Shown: piece by piece, positions 8,268 through 17,591 of the stretch | Numbering within the stretch: the first letter of the stretch is position 1 | Layout: the number at the start of each line of letters is the position of its first letter | Assembly (NCBI RefSeq): GCF_001885765.1 | Contig: NZ_JXKD01000004.1 | Location: 62,001 to 126,000, forward strand | Direction of reading: 5' to 3' | Source of the DNA: Enterococcus aquimarinus | Lineage (GTDB): Bacteria > Bacillota > Bacilli > Lactobacillales > Enterococcaceae | Length of the DNA: 64,000 bases | Program-made: the position numbers and the translations under genes | The notes under the pieces: model-generated | Databases searched by the model: none | Told to the model about the DNA's origin: nothing | The model's input: the letters and a program-made list of their open reading frames with translations, nothing else

Positions 8268-9158
8268 ATGGATATTCAACGTTTTATTTCTGCTAGAAAA
8301 GCGCTCGGGTATTCTCAAAAAGAATTAAGTGAGGGGATTTGTACGCAAACGACCTTAAGTCGCTTTGAGAATAATGGACAAATTCCAACCGTAAAAATAT
8401 TAATTCAATTATGCCATCGGTTAAATTTAGGGTTAGGGGAATTATTTCCGGAAGTCGGCGTGGAAGAAAACGAATTGAATCGTCAACTTGCCCAAGCTGA
8501 GTTTAATTTTATCCTTCGCGAGTATCAAAAGGCGGAAGAAATCTTAGACAAAATCGATAGTACGTTATTAATTGAGCCCAGACAACATTGGTATTACGAC
8601 TATTTAAAAGGCTACGTTATTGCCTTAAAGAAAGGGACAACCGCAGAGGCCTTCTTTTATTTTAATCGTATTATTGACGAAGCACCAAAGGAAGAAATGG
8701 AAATTCTGGTGTTACTGGCATATACCGGGATGGGAATTCTCTATGAAAATATTGGGGAAATCCAAAAAGCGGAATACTTTTTTAATAAAGCGATTACGGA
8801 TGTCTATCGGTATCCGATTAAAGAAACGCATGATATCTGGCGTTTATTAAATATCATGTACTACTGTGGTTCTTTTTACGCGAATATTGAAGATTACCAA
8901 ACAAGTGACGCGCTATTAACCCATGGCGTTGAAATCTGTTCGGATAATCACGTGACGTATTACTTGGCTCGTATGACGTTCCAATTGGCAAAGAACGCGG
9001 TAGCGCAAAATAAAGATTGTTACGAGATTATGGATTTATACTATAGTACGAAAGCGTATGCCAAAATTAATAAAAATATGATCGAGTTGAAAGCCTTGGA
9101 AGATTTTAAACAAGAGCTAATGGAAAATGACGCTTTTTCTGAGATTGTTCTCTATTAG
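8268..9158 (+). CDS. HTH (XRE) regulator with TPR-like C-terminal domain
   Basis: 296 aa: an XRE-type helix-turn-helix at residues 5-60 (LGYSQKELSEGICTQTTLSRFE) followed by ~230 residues of helical repeats typical of Rgg/PlcR-like regulators, in which the repeats may bind a peptide. RBS GTAGAGGAGG region precedes the ATG. No obvious pheromone-like small gene was found directly next to it, so whether it senses a peptide is open. The next gene, a D-Ala-D-Ala carboxypeptidase, is ~130 bases downstream and might be a target. Confidence 0.75.
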   Translation: MDIQRFISARKALGYSQKELSEGICTQTTLSRFENNGQIPTVKILIQLCHRLNLGLGELFPEVGVEENELNRQLAQAEFNFILREYQKAEEILDKIDSTLLIEPRQHWYYDYLKGYVIALKKGTTAEAFFYFNRIIDEAPKEEMEILVLLAYTGMGILYENIGEIQKAEYFFNKAITDVYRYPIKETHDIWRLLNIMYYCGSFYANIEDYQTSDALLTHGVEICSDNHVTYYLARMTFQLAKNAVAQNKDCYEIMDLYYSTKAYAKINKNMIELKALEDFKQELMENDAFSEIVLY

Positions 9159-9287
9159 GAAGTCAAATAAAGGAGTAAACTCAAGGGAGTATTTTTTTAG
9201 CGAGTGATAATCAGTAAAAATACAAAATTCGTTCTACTATGATCGTGCAATATAGTGATGGTAATTTTTATAGGAGGATATCAAAGC

Positions 9288-10679
9288 GTGAAAGTTGTGA
9301 GACAAAAAATGGGACTCTTGCTAACGTTGGGACTCATTTTCTTAGGAGTGACTGTAACCGTTTATAGTGAAGAAACAGAACCGTCAATGATGGATTTAAT
9401 TCAACAAGCAGGTTATGAGGTAAGTGAATATGATCGTCCGGCTTCCGTGATTTTAATTGACGCCAATACCGGGAAGTATTTATGGGGAGAAAATCCTGAT
9501 GTTCCGAGAAATCCAGCGAGTATTATGAAATTAATGACATTGTATATGGTGTATGAAGCGATGGCGGAAGGGAAATTTAGCTTGGATACGACAGTTGTAG
9601 CAACCCAACGGTATCAAGCGATTTCGCAAATTTATGCCTTAAGTAACGCACCCATTGTGACTGGAGTCGAATATCCAGTACGAGAGTTGATCCCAATGGT
9701 ACTGGTGCCCTCATCCAATGTGGCAACGCTGATGCTAGCTGAATTGGTTGAACCGAGTCCTGTTGCTTTTTTACAAATGATGAATACGAAAGCTCAAGAA
9801 TTAGGAATGACTCAAACGAGGATTCAAAATGCGACAGGAGCCCAAATCTCCGCTTTTCAAGAATTATACGTTCCGGCTGAAATGGATAGTAGCGCTTTGA
9901 ATCCATGGGAAGATAATGTGACAACAGCAAGAGATCTTTCTATATTAATCTATCATTTATTGCAAAAATATTCAGAAATTCTAGCATACACCGCTACCGC
10001 GCAATACACAGTGATGGCAGGCACTCCTTACGAAGAAACTTTCGATACGTATAACTATTCTTTACCGGGACTGCGTTATGCGTATGCAGGGGTTGATGGA
10101 TTGAAAACAGGATCGAGTCAAACGGGAGGATTCAATATTTCTATGACGGCTCAACGTGATGATTTACGGTTAATTACGGTCGTTCTTGGTGTCGGAGACT
10201 GGGCGAATCAAGAGGGAGAGTATCTACGTCAGCCGTTTGCCAATGCAGCCTTAGAATATGGCTTTAGCCAATTTGAGTATCAAGTCGTGTTAAAAGCTGG
10301 AGAACATGAAATCAATGGGCAAAAAGTAGCTTTAGCAAATGATTTATACGATACGGTTCGAAAAGATAGCGATCTAAGTTTGCAAGTAACGGAGGATGTT
10401 GTGAGGTTGAAGCATGCGCTACCAACCGTTTCAGAAGTGATTCCACAAAGAACACAAGGGATAATCATGGTGAGTTCACCGGAAAAACGTGTTAAAAAAG
10501 TGACTCAAAAAATGGCGACTCCTTCTTTGAGTAGGAAAAGTCGTTTAGCAATTTTTTCAGGTGTCGGTATCTTAATGATCATTGCAGTAGTTATGGTTGT
10601 GCACAATATTAAAACGACCCAAAAACGTCGTCAGGCACGGCAAAATCGTGGAAAAAGAGAAAGAAAGAATCAGAGATGA
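9288..10679 (+). CDS. Serine-type D-Ala-D-Ala carboxypeptidase (DacA-like PBP)
   Basis: A 463-aa low-molecular-weight penicillin-binding protein that trims the terminal D-Ala from peptidoglycan stem peptides outside the membrane. Seen: a signal peptide (residues ~8-26), SxxK at S78-IM-K81, SSN near residue 145, KTG in DGLKTGSSQTGG, a C-terminal PBP5-like beta domain, and finally a hydrophobic anchor (IFSGVGILMIIAVVMVV) with a very basic tail. GTG start with TAGGAGG 10 bases upstream. The C-terminal helix is a true transmembrane segment rather than the usual amphipathic anchor. Confidence 0.88.
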   Translation: MKVVRQKMGLLLTLGLIFLGVTVTVYSEETEPSMMDLIQQAGYEVSEYDRPASVILIDANTGKYLWGENPDVPRNPASIMKLMTLYMVYEAMAEGKFSLDTTVVATQRYQAISQIYALSNAPIVTGVEYPVRELIPMVLVPSSNVATLMLAELVEPSPVAFLQMMNTKAQELGMTQTRIQNATGAQISAFQELYVPAEMDSSALNPWEDNVTTARDLSILIYHLLQKYSEILAYTATAQYTVMAGTPYEETFDTYNYSLPGLRYAYAGVDGLKTGSSQTGGFNISMTAQRDDLRLITVVLGVGDWANQEGEYLRQPFANAALEYGFSQFEYQVVLKAGEHEINGQKVALANDLYDTVRKDSDLSLQVTEDVVRLKHALPTVSEVIPQRTQGIIMVSSPEKRVKKVTQKMATPSLSRKSRLAIFSGVGILMIIAVVMVVHNIKTTQKRRQARQNRGKRERKNQR

Positions 10680-10711
10680 AAAAGCTTGGCGCTAATTCAT
10701 CTCTTTTTTTT
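10672..10711 (+). terminator. Intrinsic terminator after the PBP gene
   Basis: 9-bp stem AGAGATGAA/TTCATCTCT (10672-10680 with 10696-10704), followed by a run of T. The left arm overlaps the stop codon. Confidence 0.85.
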
Positions 10712-10812
10712 GTTTTCTCATGTTTTCCCAATGTCCTTTTGGATAAAATCATGTATAATATTCAAGGCTAATAGGTCATTTATTCATAAATATTAATGGA
10801 AGGAAGATAAAA

Positions 10813-12552
10813 GTGGAAAAAAATAAAGAAATAAAAAAGAAAAAACGTGACTTTACCAAAATGAAGACACCCCATATTTATGTGATTATTTTTGGGGTTG
10901 TACTTTTTTCTTGGTTGTTAACATTCCTAGTACCTGCAGGGAAATTTAGTACAGAAGAGATTGAATACGATGATGGTAATGGAGGAGTCAGTACGCGAAC
11001 GGTCTTACGTCAAGATTCTTTCCGGTACGCGCATCCACTCGATCAAGCATTTGTCTTTGAGCAATTAGAAGCATTACAAAATAATCCAACTGAAATGGAA
11101 GCACTCGAAGTTCCGGAAGAAGGATTGGAAGAAGTTTTAGCGGCTGGAGAAGAAGCGCTCACGCAAGAAGAACTGGATGAAGTATCGCTAACAGATGACG
11201 TGTTATATGAGATGTATGGCATGGAAATCTATGATACGAGTAAAAAACTTCATCGGACAGCTCGTGTATGGGGAACCGATGACACTGGCGGTTTTGGTTT
11301 TTTAAATTTTGTTTTTGAAGGATTAACTTCAGGTGATAAATACGGATCAGCTGTCGGGATTGCCGCGTTGATTTTAGTCGTGGGTGGCGCATTTGGTATT
11401 ATTATGCGCACGGGAGCGATTGAAGCCGGGATTTTTGCTTTCATCAGTAAAACAAAAGGCTTAGAACGTCTCGCGTTACCATTGCTCTTTTTCGCCTTTT
11501 CGTTTGGTGGTGCAACCTTTGGGATGGCCGAAGAAGTCATTCCTTTTGCGATGATTATGGTGCCTTTCGTTATTGCGTTAGGTTATGACTCCATCGTGGC
11601 AGTGACGGTAACGTATGTGGCTTCGCAAATTGGGAATGGGACTTCTTGGATGAGTCCTTTTAGTGTAGCAGTGGCTCAAGGAATCGCTGGTGTGCCAGTG
11701 CTTTCCGGTGCGACATTCCGTCTCATCATGTGGTTTGTGGTGACAAGTTTATCTGCTATTTATTTAATGATTTATGCCGAGAAAATTCGCAAAAATCCGG
11801 AAAAATCACTCAGTTATAAATCGGATAATTATTTCCGTGAACATATTCAAAAAACAAACGATGAAAATAAACCTTTCTTATTGGGTCATAAATTAGTTCT
11901 CGTTGAAATGTTATTGGTCTTAATCTGGATTATCTGGGGTGTAACCCAAAAAGGCTACTATATTCCAGAAATTGCTTCTCAATTTTTCGTAATGGGATTA
12001 GCTGCAGGGATTACAGCTGTATTCTTTAATCTAGAGGGAATGAGCATCAATGATGTTGCTTCTTCTTTTCAGTCAGGGGCTTCTGATTTAGCAGGAACGG
12101 CTATTGTGGTCGGGATGGCAAAAGGAATTCTTCTTGTCTTAGGTGGATCAGATGCGAACGTTGCATCTGCATTAAATACCGTTCTTCATAGTATTGGAGA
12201 ATTATTAGTAGGCGCACCTGCTTGGTTAGGTGCTTGGGTGATGTATATCTTCCAAAGTTTATTCAATTTAGTTGTAACGTCTAACTCTGGTCAAGCCGCA
12301 TTGACGATGCCAATTATGGCACCTTTAGCGGATATCGTTGGGGTATCCCGTCAAGTTGCCGTTCTTGCTTATCAATTAGGTTCTGGTTTCATGGATGCTT
12401 TCACACCTGTTTCCGCTAGTCTGATTGGTGTGCTAGGTGTTGCACGAATTGAGTGGGTAAAATGGGCAAAATTCCAAATCAAGATGCAAGGGTTCTTATT
12501 TGTTTTAGGAACGATTTTCATTATGATTGCTATTGGGATTGGCTTACAATAA
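10813..12552 (+). CDS. yfcC: YfcC family transporter
   Basis: A 579-aa polytopic transporter of the YfcC group (ion-transporter superfamily, related to C4-dicarboxylate and aminobenzoyl-glutamate carriers). It starts with GTG behind GGAAGGAAG; a perfect TATAAT lies at 10754-10759. Seen: the first helix (residues ~20-38), a long acidic loop at ~45-150 rich in E and D, then ~12 helices with conserved GGATFGMAEEVIPF and SNSGQAALTMPIMAPL segments. The acidic extracellular insert is longer than I expect for the family. The next gene is isoaspartyl dipeptidase, suggesting that it imports beta-aspartyl or other dipeptides. Confidence 0.8.
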   Translation: MEKNKEIKKKKRDFTKMKTPHIYVIIFGVVLFSWLLTFLVPAGKFSTEEIEYDDGNGGVSTRTVLRQDSFRYAHPLDQAFVFEQLEALQNNPTEMEALEVPEEGLEEVLAAGEEALTQEELDEVSLTDDVLYEMYGMEIYDTSKKLHRTARVWGTDDTGGFGFLNFVFEGLTSGDKYGSAVGIAALILVVGGAFGIIMRTGAIEAGIFAFISKTKGLERLALPLLFFAFSFGGATFGMAEEVIPFAMIMVPFVIALGYDSIVAVTVTYVASQIGNGTSWMSPFSVAVAQGIAGVPVLSGATFRLIMWFVVTSLSAIYLMIYAEKIRKNPEKSLSYKSDNYFREHIQKTNDENKPFLLGHKLVLVEMLLVLIWIIWGVTQKGYYIPEIASQFFVMGLAAGITAVFFNLEGMSINDVASSFQSGASDLAGTAIVVGMAKGILLVLGGSDANVASALNTVLHSIGELLVGAPAWLGAWVMYIFQSLFNLVVTSNSGQAALTMPIMAPLADIVGVSRQVAVLAYQLGSGFMDAFTPVSASLIGVLGVARIEWVKWAKFQIKMQGFLFVLGTIFIMIAIGIGLQ

Positions 12553-12565
12553 AATAGAATAAGGT

Positions 12566-12597
12566 GCTGAGATGGTCAACGCCATCTCAGCTTTTTT
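12566..12597 (+). terminator. Terminator between yfcC and iadA
   Basis: 10-bp perfect stem GCTGAGATGG/CCATCTCAGC with a T6 run (12592-12597). The RBS of iadA follows directly, so it probably lowers read-through into iadA rather than isolating it. Confidence 0.85.
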
Positions 12598-12618
12598 AAT
12601 AGAAAGAAGGAACGAATT

Positions 12619-13806
12619 ATGAAAATCATTCGACAAGCAGAAATCTATGCGCCTGATTTTTTAGGGACGATGGATGTATTCATTGTAAATGATAAAATCG
12701 TCGCAATTGAAGACGAAATCACGGGTGGCTTTGAAGGACTAACTATTGAAGAAATTGATGGGAGCGGACAGATCTTAACCCCAGGCTTTATCGATTGCCA
12801 CTTCCACATTTTAGGTGGCGGTGGCGAAAATGGCTATCACAATCGGACGCCGGAAGTGACATTAAGCCAATTAACGACAGCAGGCGTCACGACCGTTGTG
12901 GGTTGTCTTGGGACCGATGGCGTCGGCAGAGACATGGTGGCACTTTTAAGCAAAGCACATGGTCTTGAAACAGAAGGGATTACAACGTACGTTTACGATG
13001 GTTCGTATCGTTTGCCGATTGAACCAGTGACAGATTCCATTATCAAAGATTTGCTAACGATTGATAAGATTATTGGCGTGGGAGAAATTGCAATTTCTGA
13101 CCATCGTTCGTCGCAACCAACCTTCGCTGAATTTACTCGGACTGTCGCGGATGCTCGTGTCGGTGGGATGTTATCAGGTAAAGCGGGCATTGTGAATGTC
13201 CATTTAGGTGATGGTAGCGATCGATTAAAACTTATCAACCAAACGATCGAAGAAACAGAAATTCCAATTACCCAATTTTTACCAACGCATGCCAATCGCA
13301 CCCAAGAAGTCTTTGAAGCGTGTTTAGAATTCGCTAAAAAAGGTGGCGTGATTGATTTTACCGGTAGTGAAAATCCGGATTTCTGGGAAAAAACAGATGG
13401 TGAAGTTCGCTTTAGTAAAGCATTAAAACGTTTCTTAGCCGAAGATATTAGTCTCGATAACTTTACGATGACTTCAGATGGTCAAGGAAGTTTACCTTAC
13501 TTTAATGAGCAAAACCAATTTATTGGTATGGGCGTTGGTAGTGCGAAATCATTAATGGTAGGAATCAAAGAAGCCGTTTTTAAAGAAGAGATTCCATTAG
13601 AAATTGCCCTTCGAGCGATTACGTGTAATCCTGCCAAGATTTTAAAACTTGAAAATAAAGGCGTCTTAGCCGTTGGAAAAGATGCCGATTTATGTTTACT
13701 AGATAAAGAGACGTTAGAGCTTCGAACTGTTATTGCAAAAGGCCAAGTCATGGTCGCAGAAAAAGAAGTAAAAGTTTGGGGAACCTTTGAACAACTCGGG
13801 AAATAA
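12619..13806 (+). CDS. iadA: Isoaspartyl dipeptidase (beta-aspartyl peptidase)
   Basis: A 395-aa amidohydrolase-superfamily zinc enzyme that cleaves beta-aspartyl (isoaspartyl) dipeptides left over from damaged proteins. Seen: the metal-binding DCHFHILGGGGENG segment (residues ~59-72), GEIAISDHRS near 155-164, the VHLGDGS and FLPTHANR histidines, and the catalytic TSDGQGSLP Asp. Length matches E. coli IadA (~390). The start ATG follows AAGAAGG. It lies 66 bases after yfcC on the same strand; transport plus hydrolysis of dipeptides is the likely joint job. Confidence 0.9.
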   Translation: MKIIRQAEIYAPDFLGTMDVFIVNDKIVAIEDEITGGFEGLTIEEIDGSGQILTPGFIDCHFHILGGGGENGYHNRTPEVTLSQLTTAGVTTVVGCLGTDGVGRDMVALLSKAHGLETEGITTYVYDGSYRLPIEPVTDSIIKDLLTIDKIIGVGEIAISDHRSSQPTFAEFTRTVADARVGGMLSGKAGIVNVHLGDGSDRLKLINQTIEETEIPITQFLPTHANRTQEVFEACLEFAKKGGVIDFTGSENPDFWEKTDGEVRFSKALKRFLAEDISLDNFTMTSDGQGSLPYFNEQNQFIGMGVGSAKSLMVGIKEAVFKEEIPLEIALRAITCNPAKILKLENKGVLAVGKDADLCLLDKETLELRTVIAKGQVMVAEKEVKVWGTFEQLGK

Positions 13807-13811
13807 CGTAG

Positions 13812-13857
13812 AAAAAGAAGCAGTCACTGCAAAAAAGTGACTGCTTCTTTTTGTTAT
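13812..13857 (+). terminator. Terminator after iadA
   Basis: A 17-bp perfect stem (13812-13828 with 13836-13852) with A5/T5 flanks, able to work in both directions. Confidence 0.88.
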
Positions 13858-13872
13858 TTTACGAAAGATAAA

Positions 13873-13977
13873 AGGTGAATAAAATAATTGACAATATACG
13901 AAAATACAAACATTAACCGAAAAATAATGAATAAATATACAATAAAACCTTGATTTTAGAAAAAATATACGTATAGT
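13873..13977 (+). promoter_or_regulatory. Arginine operon promoter with ArgR-type boxes
   Basis: Promoter: TTGATT at 13950-13955, 16-base spacer, TATAGT at 13972-13977. A second possible -35 TTGACA lies at 13888-13893. Two ARG-box-like sites fit the loose consensus TGAATAAAnATnCA: GTGAATAAAATAATTGAC near 13875-13892 and AATGAATAAATATACAAT at 13926-13943. ArgR binding would give repression by arginine. The boxes are matched by eye. Confidence 0.65.
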
Positions 13978-14010
13978 ATACAGTAACAAACAAAACAGGA
14001 GGAAGATAAA

Positions 14011-15240
14011 ATGGCGAAACAAGCAGATGACATTAAGAAAGTAGTACTAGCGTATTCAGGTGGGCTAGATACTTCCATTATGATTACTTGGTTAAAAGAA
14101 AATTACAATAATTGTGAGGTCGTTGCGGTCACAGGAAATGTCGGGCAAGACGCTGAACTCGAAGGACTAGAAGAAAAAGCCTTGAAAACAGGGGCATCAA
14201 AACTTTATATAGAAGATTTACAAGATGAGTTTGTCGAAAATTATATTTTTCCATCGCTAAAAGCGGGTGCTGTTTATGAAAATGGTTATTTATTAGGAAC
14301 TTCTTTTGCACGTCCGATCATCGGCAAACGGTTAGTGGAAATCGCAAAAGCAGAAGGTGCGGATGCGATTTGTCATGGATGTACTGGAAAAGGAAATGAT
14401 CAAGTTCGTTTTGAACTCGCAGTCAAAGCGTTCGCACCTAATATGAAAATCATTGCACCTTGGAGAACATGGGAATTGAAATCACGGGAAGATGAGATTG
14501 CCTATGCAGAAAAACACAACATTCCGTTGAAAATTACAAGAGAAACAAACTACTCTAAAGACATGAACTTATGGCACTTATCCCATGAAGGACTTGATCT
14601 AGAAGATCCAGCTAATGAGCCAAAATATGAACAAATTTTAGAATTGAGTGTGACGCCTGAGCAAGCACCGGACGAGCCCACTTATCTTGAGTTATCTTTT
14701 GAAAAAGGGATTCCTGTTGCATTAAACGGCGAAAAAATGACTGGTGTGACGTTGATTAAAACCTTAAATAAAATTGGCGGACAAAATGGGATTGGCATTA
14801 TCGATATTGTCGAGAATCGTTTAGTCGGGATGAAATCAAGAGGCGTTTATGAAACACCAGGCGGAACGATTTTGTATCATGCACACCAAGCACTTGAGAC
14901 TCTTTGTTTAGATAAAGACACGCAACATTATAAACAAAGTGTCGCGATAAAATTCGCAGAACTGGTTTACAACGGGTTATGGTACACCCCTTTGCGAGAA
15001 GCGTTGAGTGCTTTTGTTGATGAAACACAAAAAACAGTGACTGGGGAAGTGAAATTAAAATTATACAAAGGAAATATCACGAACGTCAGCTTAACATCAC
15101 CGTACTCATTGTATAGCGAAGAGTTTGCTTCTTTTGGAGAAGACGATGTTTATGACCACCAAGATGCTGAAGGTTTCATTAACTTGTTTGGTCTACCAAT
15201 TACAGTAAAAGCCTTGCTTGATGAAAAGGGTGGTCAGTAA
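14011..15240 (+). CDS. argG: Argininosuccinate synthase
   Basis: A 409-aa enzyme joining citrulline and aspartate with ATP, seventh step of arginine synthesis. Seen: the ATP-binding AYSGGLDTS motif at residues 14-22, [14 protein letters not shown] and the [12 protein letters not shown] segment. First gene of a seven-gene operon, with GGAGGAAG 7 bases before the ATG. Its TAA overlaps the argH ATG by one base (TAATG), which indicates translational coupling. Normal length and no oddities. Confidence 0.97.
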   Translation: MAKQADDIKKVVLAYSGGLDTSIMITWLKENYNNCEVVAVTGNVGQDAELEGLEEKALKTGASKLYIEDLQDEFVENYIFPSLKAGAVYENGYLLGTSFARPIIGKRLVEIAKAEGADAICHGCTGKGNDQVRFELAVKAFAPNMKIIAPWRTWELKSREDEIAYAEKHNIPLKITRETNYSKDMNLWHLSHEGLDLEDPANEPKYEQILELSVTPEQAPDEPTYLELSFEKGIPVALNGEKMTGVTLIKTLNKIGGQNGIGIIDIVENRLVGMKSRGVYETPGGTILYHAHQALETLCLDKDTQHYKQSVAIKFAELVYNGLWYTPLREALSAFVDETQKTVTGEVKLKLYKGNITNVSLTSPYSLYSEEFASFGEDDVYDHQDAEGFINLFGLPITVKALLDEKGGQ

Positions 15241-16610
15241 TGGCAAAACTTTGGGCGGGACGCTTTAAAAAAGAAGTCGATCAAAAAGTGAATGATTTTA
15301 ATAGCTCGATTCGTTTTGACTTTCGGATGTATCAACATGATATCTACGGCAGTATCGCTCATGCGACGATGTTAGGCGAACAAGGAATTATTCCGTTAGC
15401 AGAATCTCGCAAGATTGTTTGCGGTTTGGAAGAAATCTTAGCCGAAATTGAAACAGGAAAATTGATTTTTGATGAAGAAGCCGAAGATATTCATATGTTT
15501 ATCGAATCGGAGTTAACCAAAAAATTAGGTGAAACAGGCAAAAGACTCCATACCGCCAGAAGTCGGAATGATCAAGTGGCACTCGACTTACGGTATTATT
15601 TAAAAGATGAAACAAATGAGCTAATTGGCTTAACGAAAGCGTTAATTCAAGTTTTTTGTGAACTTGCGGAGGAACACACGGAGACCGTTATGAGTGGGTA
15701 CACCCATCTCCAACGCGCTCAACCGATTACGTTTGCGCATCATTTAATGGCGTACGTTCAAATGTTCTTACGCGATGTTGAGCGCTTAGAAGATAGTCAA
15801 AAACGCTTAGATGTCATGCCATTAGGAAGTGGTGCCCTAGCTGGTACGACCTATGAGATTAATCGGTACCGTGTCGCTGAAATTCTAGGATTTTCAGATA
15901 TCACGAAAAATAGTTTAGACGGCGTTTCGGATCGCGATTTTTGTATTGAGTTGACGAGTGACTTAGCGATTTTAATGATGCATCTTTCTCGTTTTTGCGA
16001 AGAAATTATTTTGTGGTGTTCGTGGGAATTCAAGTTTATTGAACTAGATGATGCGTATGCGACCGGTTCAAGTATTATGCCACAAAAGAAAAATCCCGAT
16101 ATTGCGGAACTCATTCGTGGGAAAACGGGCCGGGTGATTGGCGATTTAGTCACCTTACTAACGATGATGAAAGGTTTATCACTGGCCTATAACAAAGACA
16201 TGCAAGAAGACAAAGAAGCGATTTTTGATGCCGTAGACACGGTGAAGCTTTGTTTAACGACTTTAGCACCAATGGTTGAGACGATGACCGTTTTAAAAGA
16301 CAATATGCGTCAAGCCGCCGCAAAAGGCTTTATTAATGCGACCGACTGCGCTGATTATTTAGTGAAAAAAGGCATGGCCTTTCGGGATGCTTATCATATT
16401 ACTGGCAAGCTAGTCGCGCTTTGTATTGAAAAGCAAACGGTTTTAGAAGCATTACCACTTTCGGAGTACCAACAATTAAGCGAATTGTTCACCGCAGACA
16501 TCTACGAAGCCATCGATTTGATTACGTGTGTTAACGAACGCAATGTCATTGGCGGACCCGCAAAACTAGCTGTTGAAAAGCAAATAAAAGAAGCACTAGC
16601 TGCACTATAA
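15240..16610 (+). CDS. argH: Argininosuccinate lyase
   Basis: 456 aa; splits argininosuccinate into arginine and fumarate. Seen: the fumarase-superfamily signature [12 protein letters not shown] with catalytic Ser at 277, [12 protein letters not shown] near residue 107 and [11 protein letters not shown]. The start overlaps the argG stop by one base. A 23-base gap leads to argC. Standard length. Confidence 0.97.
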   Translation: MAKLWAGRFKKEVDQKVNDFNSSIRFDFRMYQHDIYGSIAHATMLGEQGIIPLAESRKIVCGLEEILAEIETGKLIFDEEAEDIHMFIESELTKKLGETGKRLHTARSRNDQVALDLRYYLKDETNELIGLTKALIQVFCELAEEHTETVMSGYTHLQRAQPITFAHHLMAYVQMFLRDVERLEDSQKRLDVMPLGSGALAGTTYEINRYRVAEILGFSDITKNSLDGVSDRDFCIELTSDLAILMMHLSRFCEEIILWCSWEFKFIELDDAYATGSSIMPQKKNPDIAELIRGKTGRVIGDLVTLLTMMKGLSLAYNKDMQEDKEAIFDAVDTVKLCLTTLAPMVETMTVLKDNMRQAAAKGFINATDCADYLVKKGMAFRDAYHITGKLVALCIEKQTVLEALPLSEYQQLSELFTADIYEAIDLITCVNERNVIGGPAKLAVEKQIKEALAAL

Positions 16611-16633
16611 AAGAAAACTGGAGGGAATCTTTC

Positions 16634-17575
16634 GTGAAGAAAACCGTTTATATAGATGGACAGGAAGGAACAACCGGACTAAAAATCGTTCAACGATTAG
16701 AAAAACGTGACGATTTAGAACTCATTAAAATTGAGGAGCATTTACGTAAAGAGGTGAATGAACGGAAAAAATTAATGAATCAATCGGATTATACGTTTCT
16801 TTGTTTGCCCGACGAAGCGGCGCGAGAAGCTGTCTCCTTAATCGATAATGAACAAGTAAAAGTAATTGACGCTTCAACGGCCCATCGGACGCATCCGGAT
16901 TGGGCGTATGGCTTTCCTGAATTATCGGCGAGTCATCGGGCGAAAATTGAAGGCTCAAAAAGAGTCGCTGTCCCGGGATGTTACGCCAGTGGATTTGCGG
17001 CCTTAGTTTATCCGCTCGTAGCGGTCGGGATTTTGCCAAAAGACTATCCGGTGACTTGCCATGCGGTGAGCGGTTATAGTGGCGGCGGAAAGTCAACCAT
17101 TCAAGCGTATGAAGCGCAAAGTCGATCCACGGCATACGATGCGCCAAGACTCTATGGTTTAAATCAAAAACACAAACACTTAAAAGAGATGCAAGCTGTC
17201 TCCAATTTAGCCTATCCACCAATCTTTAATCCAAGTATTGCGGACTTTTATCAAGGGATGCTCGTATCAATTCCTTTACATACACGCTTTTTAACCGAGC
17301 AACGAACGGCCCAAGAGATTCATCAATTATTGGAAAAATATTACCAAAAGACGACTTTTATTGACGTTCAACCGTTTGCGACGAATGAATTTTTAGCCGC
17401 AAACGCACTAGTTGATACGAATAAAATGGAAATCATTGTTTCCGGCCATGAAGATCAAATCTTACTCGTGGCACGCTTAGATAATTTAGGAAAAGGCGCT
17501 TCAGGAGCTGCTGTTCAGTGTTTAAATATTATGATGGGAATGGATGAAAGAACCTCTTTGATCGATTCATTTTAA
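16634..17575 (+). CDS. argC: N-acetyl-gamma-glutamyl-phosphate reductase, uncommon short form
   Basis: 313 aa; reduces N-acetyl-glutamyl-phosphate to the semialdehyde with NADPH. Seen: the nucleotide loop IDGQEGTTGLKI at the very start, catalytic Cys in VPGCYASG (C116), and SGYSGGGKST. Start is GTG behind GGAGGG. The length and the IDG-GTTG start place it in the short type-2 form known from proteobacteria, not the ~345-aa AGPR common in Firmicutes. Position and neighbours leave no doubt about its role. Confidence 0.93.
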   Translation: MKKTVYIDGQEGTTGLKIVQRLEKRDDLELIKIEEHLRKEVNERKKLMNQSDYTFLCLPDEAAREAVSLIDNEQVKVIDASTAHRTHPDWAYGFPELSASHRAKIEGSKRVAVPGCYASGFAALVYPLVAVGILPKDYPVTCHAVSGYSGGGKSTIQAYEAQSRSTAYDAPRLYGLNQKHKHLKEMQAVSNLAYPPIFNPSIADFYQGMLVSIPLHTRFLTEQRTAQEIHQLLEKYYQKTTFIDVQPFATNEFLAANALVDTNKMEIIVSGHEDQILLVARLDNLGKGASGAAVQCLNIMMGMDERTSLIDSF

Positions 17576-17591
17576 AAGGAGAGAAGTAAAC

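Noticed and set aside
8193-9287. Pheromone gene for the HTH-TPR regulator
   Set aside because: No short ORF with a signal-like hydrophobic start and RBS found on either strand in the adjacent gaps.
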